Assembly (NCBI GenBank): GCA_964454795.1
Contig: CAYVUM010000107.1
Span: 1 to 11,515, forward strand
DNA length: 11,515 bases
Reading direction: 5' to 3'
Source of the DNA: CAYVUM01 sp964454795
GTDB lineage: Bacteria; Pseudomonadota; Alphaproteobacteria; Rhodospirillales; Defluviicoccaceae
The position numbers and the translations under genes were made by a program. The notes beneath the pieces are model-generated. The model saw only the letters and a program-made list of their open reading frames with translations. It was not told the origin of the DNA and searched no databases. The number at the start of each line of letters is the position of its first letter. Within the stretch, counting starts at the first letter, position 1. Shown here one piece after another: positions 1 to 6,296 of this stretch.

Positions 1-329
1 ACCTCGTTCTCCTCTACGATCCTCGGCCGCATCCGCTGCTCGCCGTGGAGGAGCCCGAGAACCAACTCTACCCGCGGCTGATGCACGAACTCGTCGAGGA
101 ATTCCGGGACTACGCGCGACGCGGCGGGCAAGTGTTCGTCTCGACCCACTCGCCGGATTTCCTCAACGCCACGCGGCTCGACGAGATCTACTGGCTGGTC
201 AAGCAGGACGGCTTCACGCAGGTTCGGCGGGCGTCCGAGAGCGACCTGCTGAAGCGGCTCGTGGAACAGGGCGACCAGCCCGGTGCGCTGTGGCGGCAGC
301 AACTCTTCGAAGAAGCAGCGATGGCATGA
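1..329 (+). CDS. AAA/ABC-type ATPase, C-terminal part only
   Basis: This gene runs in from the left edge, so the Walker A motif and start are missing. In the frame beginning at base 3 about 108 residues remain. A Walker B stretch LLAVEEPEN has the EEPEN signature of the AAA_21/AAA_15 group (RecF/OLD/SMC-like ATPases). About 35 residues later comes VSTHSPDFLNA, the H-loop (switch histidine) region. The tail is ordinary and ends in TGA at 327-329. The protein should be a soluble ATP hydrolase that dimerises over ATP. The stop overlaps the start of the DUF4276 gene (ATGA), so the two are translationally coupled and probably act together. ATPases of this type paired with Toprim-like or DUF partners are common in phage-defence and other accessory modules, but the missing N-terminus prevents assignment to a named system. 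The family call is firm; the specific role is inference. Confidence 0.85.
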   Translation, partial: LVLLYDPRPHPLLAVEEPENQLYPRLMHELVEEFRDYARRGGQVFVSTHSPDFLNATRLDEIYWLVKQDGFTQVRRASESDLLKRLVEQGDQPGALWRQQLFEEAAMA

Positions 330-910
330 GCCGCATCGTCTTTCTCGTGGAAGAGCGATCGATGGCGGAGTTCCTGAAAGTCTGGCTCAAGCGCACGTAT
401 CCGAAGGTCCCCTTTCTCTGCGTACCTCACGAGGGCAAGAGCAATCTCCTCAAGAGCATTCCCCGCAAGCTCAGAGCGTGGCACGAGCCTGGAGCGCGGT
501 TTGTCGTGATCATCGATAACGACGGTCGGGATTGCGAAGACCTGAAATCAAAACTCCTGGCGTTGTGCCATGAGTCGGGGCGGCACGACACCCTGGTCCG
601 CATCGCCTGCCAGGAATTGGAGGCGTGGTACATCGGCGACCCGGAGGCGTTGGCCGCCGCCTTCGGTGACCACGGGTTACCCAACCGGCTAAGGAAGGCT
701 CGGTTCCGCAAACCGGACGATATTCCCAGACCCAGCGACGAACTCGCCCGGCTGGTACCGGCTTTCCAAAAGGTGAGCGGTGCGCGCGCGGTGGCGGCAC
801 ACATCGATCGCGCGCGCAACAAATCTGTGAGTTTCGGAGTTTTCGCAGCCAGTATTGATCAAATCGCCAAGGCATACCGCCCATCGCGGAACGGTTCAGT
901 CGGAGTTTGA
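326..910 (+). CDS. DUF4276 family protein, partner of upstream ATPase
   Basis: Complete 194-residue protein. The ATG at 326 is chosen because it overlaps the ATPase stop as ATGA; an upstream in-frame start at 290 would overlap that gene by 40 bases and add an unconvincing N-terminus. Signatures expected of DUF4276 are visible: a beta strand followed by VEERS (8-12), HEGK (35-38), hydrophobic VVIIDNDGRDC (60-70), QELEAWYIGD (96-105), SGARAV (151-156) and NKSVSFGVF (165-173). The early acidic pair plus the DND motif after a hydrophobic strand resembles the arrangement of Toprim nucleases such as OLD or AriB. That resemblance is an inference from pattern; the family itself has no firmly known activity. 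Pairing with an AAA_21-type ATPase suggests an effector gated by ATP hydrolysis. No signal peptide or membrane helix is visible. Confidence 0.85.
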   Translation: MSRIVFLVEERSMAEFLKVWLKRTYPKVPFLCVPHEGKSNLLKSIPRKLRAWHEPGARFVVIIDNDGRDCEDLKSKLLALCHESGRHDTLVRIACQELEAWYIGDPEALAAAFGDHGLPNRLRKARFRKPDDIPRPSDELARLVPAFQKVSGARAVAAHIDRARNKSVSFGVFAASIDQIAKAYRPSRNGSVGV

Positions 911-1151
911 GTGTCTCGTTGGCTGCTTCCGCTACGGGTCACAACCGTCTAATTCTGCCTCGCAACCGAACAACCGCTGTCCGAACCCAAAGCTGCCCAT
1001 CCGAGAACCCGTTCCCCGGGTCCCGCCACGTCCCCTCCTGGTTCCGCCCGGACCTGTCGGCGCGACGGGTTGCAGCCGGCAACACCACGGAAAGCCGTCA
1101 TCGCCAACGCGCGAGCGCCGGCCCCTGTGGCGGGACGGACCGGGGCTGCCC
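911..1151. other. Intergenic stretch between accessory pair and core genes
   Basis: This stretch separates two convergent genes (DUF4276 on plus, gshA on minus). I see no coding signal, no T-rich intrinsic terminator for either strand, no direct repeat of the kind left by integration, and no tRNA remnant. A weak five-base stem (GTTGC/GCAAC near 1071-1086) is too short to call. If the ATPase/DUF4276 pair was acquired, its right boundary probably lies here. Confidence 0.4.
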
Positions 1152-2522
1152 CTAATACGCATACTCCCGGAAGACCGGGTCGACGGAGCCGCCCCACGGG
1201 CCGTTGAAGGCGGCGAGCAGGTCTTCGGCCGCCGTCCGCCCCGTCGCCGCGATCGTCTCCAGGGGATGCAGGTACTTGGACTCACTCTGGCCGAGGCCGT
1301 CCTGGCGGTCGCGGCGATCGAGCCCGCCGTGGGCGATCGTCAGCACCTGCCGGGCAAGATCGCCGACGGTGCCGCCGCGGAACGGCGCCTTCAGGCCGAG
1401 CCGCGGCACGATCAGGCGCAGCGCCGTCCGCTCGGCCGCCGTCCAGTCGCCGATCAGCGCCGCCGCCTCGCGCCGCGCCTGGCCGTCATACAACAGGCCG
1501 ACCCACAGCGCCGGAAGCGCGCACAGCCGTCCCCACGGCCCGCCGTCGGCCCCGCGCATCTCCAGATAGCGCTTGAGCCGCACGTCCGGGAACATCGTGG
1601 TCAGGTGGTCGGCCCAGTCGGACAGGGTCGGCCGCTCGTCCTCGAACCCCGGCAGCCGCCCGGCGAGGAAATCGCGGAACGACCGCCCGGCCACGTCGAG
1701 GTAACGGCCGTCGCGATAGACGAAGTACATGGGCACGTCGAGCACCCAGTCCACGTAGCGCTCGAACCCGAAACCCGGCTCGAACACGAACGGCAGGTCG
1801 CCGGTGCGGTCCGGATCGGTGTCGGTCCAGATGTGCCCGCGGTAGCTGAGGTAACCGCTCGGCCGCCCCTCGACAAACGGCGAGTTGGCGAACAGCGCCG
1901 TCGCCACCGGCTGCAGCGCCAGGCCGATTCGGAACATCTCGACCATCGTCGCCTCGGAGCAGAAGTCCAGATTGACCTGGACGGTGCAGGTCGCCTGCAT
2001 CATCGCCACCCCGAGACGGCCGCGGGTCGGCATGTAGCGGCGCATGATGTCGTAGCGTCCCTTGGGCATCCACGGCATCTCGGCGAGCGACCACTTCGGC
2101 TGATGACCGAGGCCGAGGAAGCCGATGTTGAGGGCACTGCCCACATGCCGGCACTGGTCGAGGTGGCGGTGGACCTCGGCGCAGGTCTGGTGGATGTGCT
2201 CCAGCGGCGCGCCGGACAGCTCCAGCTGCCCCGCCGGCTCAAGGGTGATCGAGCAGTCGGCGTCGTCCTTCAGGGCGATCAGATACGGCCCCTCGTAGAC
2301 CGGATGCCAGCCGAACCGGGCGAGACCTTCGAGAAGCGCGCGGATCGACCGCTCGCCGTCGTAGGGCAGCGGCCGGGTGTCCTCCAGGGTGTAGGCGAAT
2401 TTCTCGTGCTCGGTGCCGATCCGCCAGTCCTGCGGCGGCTTGCAGCCGGCCTCCAGATAGGCAACCAGCTCCCGGATATCGGTGAGCGGTTCAGCAACAG
2501 CGGCAGTTTGCGGAGAGGACAT
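1152..2522 (-). CDS. gshA: Glutamate-cysteine ligase, class II (plant/alphaproteobacterial type)
   Basis: Cytoplasmic enzyme joining glutamate to cysteine with ATP, the first and rate-limiting step of glutathione synthesis. The protein is 456 residues, normal for this class. Visible motifs are GTEHEKF (36-42), SITLEPAGQLELSGAP (91-106, substrate/Mg site), MMQATCTVQVNLDF (174-187), FANSPF (211-216) and EMRGAD (321-326), all in the expected order. The start at 2522 is chosen because MSSPQ leads directly into the family N-terminus and a GAGG ribosome binding site lies eight bases upstream. The same frame stays open for another 101 codons, but these are low-complexity residues antisense to the end of rsmE. 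It lies 115 bases downstream of rsmE on the same strand and is probably cotranscribed or has a weak promoter in the gap. Identification is secure. Confidence 0.96.
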   Translation of the reverse strand: MSSPQTAAVAEPLTDIRELVAYLEAGCKPPQDWRIGTEHEKFAYTLEDTRPLPYDGERSIRALLEGLARFGWHPVYEGPYLIALKDDADCSITLEPAGQLELSGAPLEHIHQTCAEVHRHLDQCRHVGSALNIGFLGLGHQPKWSLAEMPWMPKGRYDIMRRYMPTRGRLGVAMMQATCTVQVNLDFCSEATMVEMFRIGLALQPVATALFANSPFVEGRPSGYLSYRGHIWTDTDPDRTGDLPFVFEPGFGFERYVDWVLDVPMYFVYRDGRYLDVAGRSFRDFLAGRLPGFEDERPTLSDWADHLTTMFPDVRLKRYLEMRGADGGPWGRLCALPALWVGLLYDGQARREAAALIGDWTAAERTALRLIVPRLGLKAPFRGGTVGDLARQVLTIAHGGLDRRDRQDGLGQSESKYLHPLETIAATGRTAAEDLLAAFNGPWGGSVDPVFREYAY

Positions 2523-2562
2523 CGGCGTCGCCTCAGGCTTAAGGGTCTCTCTCGATGCGGCC

Positions 2563-2574
2563 GGCTGGCCAGCC
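2563..2574. repeat. 12-bp perfect palindrome in the rsmE-gshA gap
   Basis: GGCTGGCCAGCC is a perfect dyad about 40 bases upstream of the gshA start. It could be a regulator site or a chance event in GC-rich DNA. No convincing -35/-10 pair accompanies it, so no regulatory role is claimed. Confidence 0.3.
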
Positions 2575-2637
2575 TGAATGGCACGGATTGCGGGCCCGGC
2601 GCAGGGGGTGTCCGGCCGGGCGGGATGGTCAGGATCG

Positions 2638-3435
2638 TCATGCCCCGGTCCGGCTGGCGGGCCGGTCGGGGCGGTGCGCGGGTGGCTTCCAGCCGTCGCC
2701 GGCAATCGCCTGCCAGCTGGCCAGGGCCGCCAGGGCTGCCGTCTCGGCCCGCAGGATCCGCGGCCCGAGGCTGACCCGCGATACAAACGGCAGAGCGCTG
2801 AGAGCGTCAAGCTCCGATGACGCAAACCCGCCCTCCGGGCCGACGAGGATCCCCGGTGCCGCGGCGGCAGGCCGTGTCCGCCAGGCCTCCAGCATCGCCG
2901 CCACCGGCGTCCCGCTGCCCCGTTCGTCCAGCACCCACAGCGGCCGGTCCGGCGGCCAGCCGGCCGACAGCACAGCCAAAGCCACCGGTTCGGCGACGGT
3001 TGGAAGGGTCAGCCGTTCGCACTGTTCGGCCGCCTCCTGCACCTGGGCGGAAAGCCGGCCGACGTTGACCCGGGTGACGACCGTCCGCGCGGTCAGCACC
3101 GGCAGCAGCCGCTCGACCCCCAGTTCCGTCGCCTTCTCCACCAGGACATCAAGGGCGCTTTTCTTGACCGGCGCGAACGCCAGCCACGGGCCCGGTTCGG
3201 GCTGCTGAAGCCGCGCGCAGGCGACCGGCTCGACGGTCACGGCGCGGCGGGAGACGGCGAGGAGACGGCCGATCCATTCACCGTCGTGGCCGTTAAACAG
3301 ACTGACCGCATCCCCGGCGGCGAGGCGGAGGACGGTGGCGAGGTAGTGGGCGCCGGCTTCGCTCACCGTGAGTCTTGCCCCCGGCGCGAGAGCAACGGGG
3401 ACGAACAGCCGGGCCCTGGGACGGTCGGCGCTCAT
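2638..3435 (-). CDS. rsmE: 16S rRNA (uracil1498-N3)-methyltransferase RsmE
   Basis: SPOUT-class (trefoil-knot) methyltransferase that methylates U1498 of 16S rRNA in the 30S subunit using S-adenosylmethionine. The protein is 265 residues. It has an N-terminal PUA-like part (RLFV at 9-12, HYLATVLRL at 30-38), then KATELGV (101-107), EAAEQCER (134-141), and the knot motifs GPEGGF (199-204) and LGPRILRAETA (223-233), which form the cofactor pocket. A strong GGGAGGG ribosome binding site precedes the ATG at 3435. The last 20 or so residues are a Pro/Arg-rich tail beyond the usual end of the family. The gene is first of the minus-strand pair with gshA and divergent from ubiA across a 60-base gap. 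That gap must hold both start regions, although I could not pick out promoter boxes in it. Confidence 0.96.
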   Translation of the reverse strand: MSADRPRARLFVPVALAPGARLTVSEAGAHYLATVLRLAAGDAVSLFNGHDGEWIGRLLAVSRRAVTVEPVACARLQQPEPGPWLAFAPVKKSALDVLVEKATELGVERLLPVLTARTVVTRVNVGRLSAQVQEAAEQCERLTLPTVAEPVALAVLSAGWPPDRPLWVLDERGSGTPVAAMLEAWRTRPAAAAPGILVGPEGGFASSELDALSALPFVSRVSLGPRILRAETAALAALASWQAIAGDGWKPPAHRPDRPASRTGA

Positions 3436-3495
3436 CGGCTACCCTCCCACCTGGTCAGGCCCGTCAACGCCCCCTGGAACGGACCCGCGACGCCC

Positions 3496-4416
3496 ATGCC
3501 CGAACCTTGGTCCTCTGCCGCAAGCGACATCCCCGAACGCAGCTGGATCGACCGGCTGGCGCCAGCCTCGGCCCGGCCGTATCTGCGGCTCGCCCGATTC
3601 GACCGGCCGGTTGGCTGGTGGCTGCTGCTGCTGCCGTGCTGGTGGAGCTCGGCGCTGGCCTCGCCGGGATGGCCGAACCCGGCCCTCTGGGTGCTGTTCC
3701 TGATCGGCGCGGTGGTCATGCGCGGCGCCGGCTGCACCCTGAATGACATCGTCGACCGCGACTTCGATGCCGCCGTGGCCCGGACGGCGAACCGGCCGAT
3801 TCCGAGCGGTGCGGTGAGCGTCGGCGGCGCCGTGGTCTGGATGGTCGCGCTGAGCCTGATCGGCCTTCTCGTCCTCGTTCAGTTCAACCGGTTCACGATC
3901 GGGCTCGGCGCCGCTTCGCTGCTCCTGGTGGCCGCCTATCCGTTCATGAAGCGGATCACCTTCTGGCCGCAGGCATGGCTCGGCCTCACCTTCAACTACG
4001 GCGCCCTGGTCGGCTGGTCGGCGGTCACCGGCGGACTGGAAGCGCCGGCGATCGTCCTCTATGCTGCCGGGCTGACCTGGACGCTCGGATATGATACGAT
4101 TTATGCCCATCAGGATAAGGAGGACGACGCCCTGATCGGCGTCAAGTCGACGGCGTTGCGGCTGGGCGAGACTACCCGGCCCTGGCTTGCCGGCTTTTAC
4201 GCGGCGACGGCGATCCTCCTCGGCGTCGCCGGCGGTCTTGCCGGCCTCGGCTGGCCGTTCTGGGCCGGCCTCGGCGTGGCCGCCGGCCATTTCGCCTGGC
4301 AGGTCGCGCGGGTGGACCTGGATGCCCCGACATCCTGTCTCGCCATCTTCAAATCGAACCGCGATGCGGGCCTGATCATCGCGGCGGCGATCGTTGCCGG
4401 ACGGGTGGCCGGCTGA
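3496..4416 (+). CDS. ubiA: 4-hydroxybenzoate polyprenyltransferase
   Basis: Integral membrane prenyltransferase that attaches the polyprenyl chain to 4-hydroxybenzoate in ubiquinone synthesis. The 306-residue protein carries both Asp-rich motifs of the UbiA superfamily: NDIVDRDFD (83-91), continuing into RTANRPIPSG (96-105), and DTIYAHQDKEDD (200-211), which bind Mg-diphosphate. Several hydrophobic helices follow the expected layout, for example 40-56, 65-79, 110-130, 136-150, 232-250 and 254-270. The start at 3496 is preferred over the open frame reaching back to 3286, because the longer version would run 150 bases into rsmE on the other strand, and alphaproteobacterial UbiA proteins begin with a short soluble leader followed by RPYLRLARFDRPVG. 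The ribosome binding site is weak (GGAACGGA about 13 bases upstream). A GNAT gene follows after six bases. The call is secure to subfamily. Confidence 0.95.
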   Translation: MPEPWSSAASDIPERSWIDRLAPASARPYLRLARFDRPVGWWLLLLPCWWSSALASPGWPNPALWVLFLIGAVVMRGAGCTLNDIVDRDFDAAVARTANRPIPSGAVSVGGAVVWMVALSLIGLLVLVQFNRFTIGLGAASLLLVAAYPFMKRITFWPQAWLGLTFNYGALVGWSAVTGGLEAPAIVLYAAGLTWTLGYDTIYAHQDKEDDALIGVKSTALRLGETTRPWLAGFYAATAILLGVAGGLAGLGWPFWAGLGVAAGHFAWQVARVDLDAPTSCLAIFKSNRDAGLIIAAAIVAGRVAG

Positions 4417-4422
4417 CCAGTC

Positions 4423-4947
4423 GTGGCGATTCGCATCCGGCCCGCCATCGCTGCTGACGCTGCCACGATCGCCCGGCTCGCCCGGGACCTCAACGCCCAC
4501 CAGGGCGACCCGGTCGACAGGTTCACAGAAGCGGTGATCCGGCGCGACGGCTTCGGGCGGGCGCCCGAATTCTCTGTCATCCTCGCCGAACGCCCGGAGG
4601 GCCAGGCGGGCGATCCTGACGCGGCGATCGGCTATGCCCTGTACTACCGCTGTTATGAAACCGGCCATGCCGCCCGGGGCCTCTACCTCAACGATCTTTT
4701 TATATGCCCGGATTATCGGGGCCGTGGTGCCGGCCGGGCGCTGATTGCCGCGGTCGCCGCCGAAGCCCGGCGGCAACGGCGCACGTTCGTCTGGTGGACA
4801 TCGCGGGCGTGGAACGAACCGGCGCAACGGGCCTACCGTGCACTCGGCGCGATCGAGGAGCCGGTCCGCGCCCACGCGATCGTCCACGGGGTCTTTGCGG
4901 CGCTGGCCGACCAGGGGAATGACCGCGGTGGCGAGCCCGGGTGCTGA
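4423..4947 (+). CDS. GNAT family N-acetyltransferase
   Basis: A 174-residue protein with a single GNAT fold. It starts with the usual strand and helix (AIRIRPAIAADAATIARL). The central strand leads into acetyl-CoA motif A, LFICPDYRGRGAGRALI (92-108), with the pyrophosphate loop R-G-R-G-A-G. The C-terminal motif B region WTSRAWNEPAQRAYRALGA (125-143) contains the usual Asn and Tyr. It transfers an acetyl group from acetyl-CoA to an amine; the substrate cannot be read from sequence, although a spermidine/amino-acid type is compatible. The GTG at 4423 is used because it is only six bases after the ubiA stop and the frame opens there with the expected first strand. No clear Shine-Dalgarno is present, so translation probably depends on coupling to ubiA. 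Its 3' end faces the DUF2189 gene 24 bases away. Confidence 0.9.
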   Translation: MAIRIRPAIAADAATIARLARDLNAHQGDPVDRFTEAVIRRDGFGRAPEFSVILAERPEGQAGDPDAAIGYALYYRCYETGHAARGLYLNDLFICPDYRGRGAGRALIAAVAAEARRQRRTFVWWTSRAWNEPAQRAYRALGAIEEPVRAHAIVHGVFAALADQGNDRGGEPGC

Positions 4948-4971
4948 CTGCCACGCCGCGCCCGGAAGCGG

Positions 4972-5790
4972 TCAGATTCCGCCGCCCTTCTCAATGCCGC
5001 GGTCCGGCTGCTTGATCAGAGCCCGGTAGGCATGCCAGCTGGCATGACCGATCAGCGGCAGGGTGACGAGCAGGCCCACATAGGCGGTCAGAAGCCCGGC
5101 CACCGTGAACACGACGATCAGCCCCGCCCAGAACATCAGCGTGCGAAAATTCAGGACCACGGCAACGACACTGATCACCACGCCTTTGAGGAGGTCGGCG
5201 CGGCCGTCCAGAATCATCGGCAGGGAGACCACCCCCGTGGCGAAAACAATGAAGGCGATGACGCCGCCGGCGATCACCGCGGTAATCAGCGCTCCGATCC
5301 CGTCAGGCTGGAGCAGGGCCGTGGCCAGGTTGGGAACGGTCATGGCGGTGTACGGCAGGGTCACGGCAATGATCAGCACCGAGACGCGCAACCAGATGAA
5401 GGTCACGAACAGGAGGGCGAAACCGGCGGATAACAGAGCGATCGGGTTGGCACGCCAAGCCGTGAACGGGGTCATCAGGGTCGGGCGGCGGCCGGCCTCG
5501 AGCTCGCGGCTGATCGCGTGGAAGCCGACGGTCAGGGCCGGGCCGATCAGCAGAAAGCCGGCATCCAGGGGCAGGATCAGGTACTCATAGCCGCTAAAGG
5601 CAAGTCCGGCGGTCAGCAGGAACCCGAGCGCCACGGGGATGACGGAGAAGGCGACGCTGACCAGAGCCGCTGCCTTGAAGTCGCGCCAGCCGGCCTTCAG
5701 CCAGTCGAAGGTGTCATCGATCTCGACGGCGACGATCTCATCCGCGTAGGGAAGCGCGGACCGGCGCGCGGCCGGCGTCGGCTCTGCCAT
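4972..5790 (-). CDS. DUF2189 family integral membrane protein
   Basis: A 272-residue inner-membrane protein with a short soluble N-terminus (VEIDDTFDWLKAGWRDFKA, 22-40) and about six hydrophobic helices near 41-62, 68-93, 117-145, 165-190, 203-218 and 219-247. It ends in GHASWHAYRALIK (248-260), the conserved C-terminal feature of DUF2189 (COG5473). The function is unknown; the family is common in alphaproteobacteria. The ATG at 5790 is chosen because a strong GAGGAGG lies five bases upstream and the family N-terminus begins there. The frame extends to 6051, but that part crosses a terminator and reads as non-coding. The gene stands alone, is convergent with the GNAT gene, and is insulated on its upstream side by the terminator at 5880-5918. 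Confidence 0.85.
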   Translation of the reverse strand: MAEPTPAARRSALPYADEIVAVEIDDTFDWLKAGWRDFKAAALVSVAFSVIPVALGFLLTAGLAFSGYEYLILPLDAGFLLIGPALTVGFHAISRELEAGRRPTLMTPFTAWRANPIALLSAGFALLFVTFIWLRVSVLIIAVTLPYTAMTVPNLATALLQPDGIGALITAVIAGGVIAFIVFATGVVSLPMILDGRADLLKGVVISVVAVVLNFRTLMFWAGLIVVFTVAGLLTAYVGLLVTLPLIGHASWHAYRALIKQPDRGIEKGGGI

Positions 5791-5833
5791 CAGCCCCTCC
5801 TCAATCCCCGCACCCGAAGCATAACGCGGGCGT

Positions 5834-5863
5834 CCTGTCGTCCGACAGGGGGAATAACATTCC
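5834..5863. promoter_or_regulatory. Two adjacent short dyads upstream of DUF2189
   Basis: CCTGTCG-TC-CGACAGG (5834-5849) is followed directly by GGAAT-AAC-ATTCC (5851-5863), 44-73 bases upstream of the DUF2189 start. The small spacers suggest protein-binding operators more than RNA hairpins. The sequence is more AT-rich than its surroundings, as expected of a promoter region, but I cannot fix the -35/-10 boxes. Confidence 0.35.
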
Positions 5864-5879
5864 GTTACAGGTATTTCAG

Positions 5880-5918
5880 AAAAAAAAGCGGCGGTTGGTT
5901 GAGGGAACCAACCGCCGC
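5880..5918 (-). terminator. Strong intrinsic terminator of the solute-binding protein gene
   Basis: The 13-bp arms GCGGCGGTTGGTT (5888-5900) and AACCAACCGCCGC (5906-5918) are perfect complements around a five-base loop. A run of eight A on the plus strand (5880-5887) becomes eight U directly after the stem when read on the minus strand. The orientation therefore ends transcripts from the gene at 6107-7462, leaving a 3' untranslated region of about 190 bases, and keeps that transcription out of DUF2189. Confidence 0.92.
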
Positions 5919-5941
5919 AACAGGCATTTGCCGATCGGGGC

Positions 5942-5966
5942 GACCGAGGACGGGGTTTCCTCGGTC
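5942..5966. other. Second stem-loop in the 3' untranslated region
   Basis: Perfect nine-base arms GACCGAGGA (5942-5950) and TCCTCGGTC (5958-5966) surround a seven-base loop, 24 bases before the terminator in the minus-strand transcript. No U-run follows, so it is not itself a terminator. It may stabilise the mRNA 3' end or belong to a small RNA cut from the untranslated region. Confidence 0.5.
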
Positions 5967-5984
5967 CAGTCTCGTAGGAGGCCT

Positions 5985-6296
5985 GTGTCGAGGACCAATT
6001 ATCTGCGGGAATATGGCGATTTTGTGCTGGCGTGGCCCGATACGTTTTCAAATGCCCCTCACTTGCGGGTGGACACTGCCGCGAGCGTGGCCGTCTCCGC
6101 CCCGGTTCATCGGCCGCAGTCCGATCCCATGGACTGGCCGGTCCGCAGTTCGCGGCCGTGGGCGCGGGCGAAGGCGAGCGCGGAGGCTTCGACCATCGGT
6201 CTCAGCATCGCCCGGTCCGGCTCAATCCAGTCCGAGATCACCGTCCAGGCGTCGCCATCCCATTGCTGGAACTTCACCCGGCCGCCACCCTCGTGA
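5985..6296 (+). CDS. Doubtful small ORF with a good ribosome binding site
   Basis: TAGGAGG lies five bases before a GTG at 5985 opening a 103-codon frame. The first 40 or so codons (residues such as TNYLREYGDFVLAWPD) lie in otherwise gene-free, locally AT-richer DNA. The rest is antisense to the 3' end of the solute-binding protein gene and reads like a shadow frame. I recognise no domain. It could be a real small gene, a decayed remnant, or chance; the last is most likely. Confidence 0.2.
   Translation: MSRTNYLREYGDFVLAWPDTFSNAPHLRVDTAASVAVSAPVHRPQSDPMDWPVRSSRPWARAKASAEASTIGLSIARSGSIQSEITVQASPSHCWNFTRPPPS

Noticed and set aside
781..818. Ten-base inverted repeat (TGCGCGCGCG and CGCGCGCGCA) inside the DUF4276 gene
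   Set aside because: It is simple alternating GC produced by Ala/Arg codons, with an 18-base loop, and lies within coding sequence; a functional hairpin is not supported.
855..2774. A 639-codon open frame on the plus strand
   Set aside because: It is antisense to gshA and its leader, has Arg/Pro/Gly/His-rich composition and no recognisable domain; it is a by-product of high GC content.
3439..4887. A 482-codon open frame on the minus strand
   Set aside because: It is antisense to ubiA and the GNAT gene, both of which have clear family motifs; its composition is that of a shadow frame.
4948..4971. Bidirectional terminator between the convergent GNAT and DUF2189 genes
   Set aside because: The 24-base gap shows no usable stem and no T-run on either strand.
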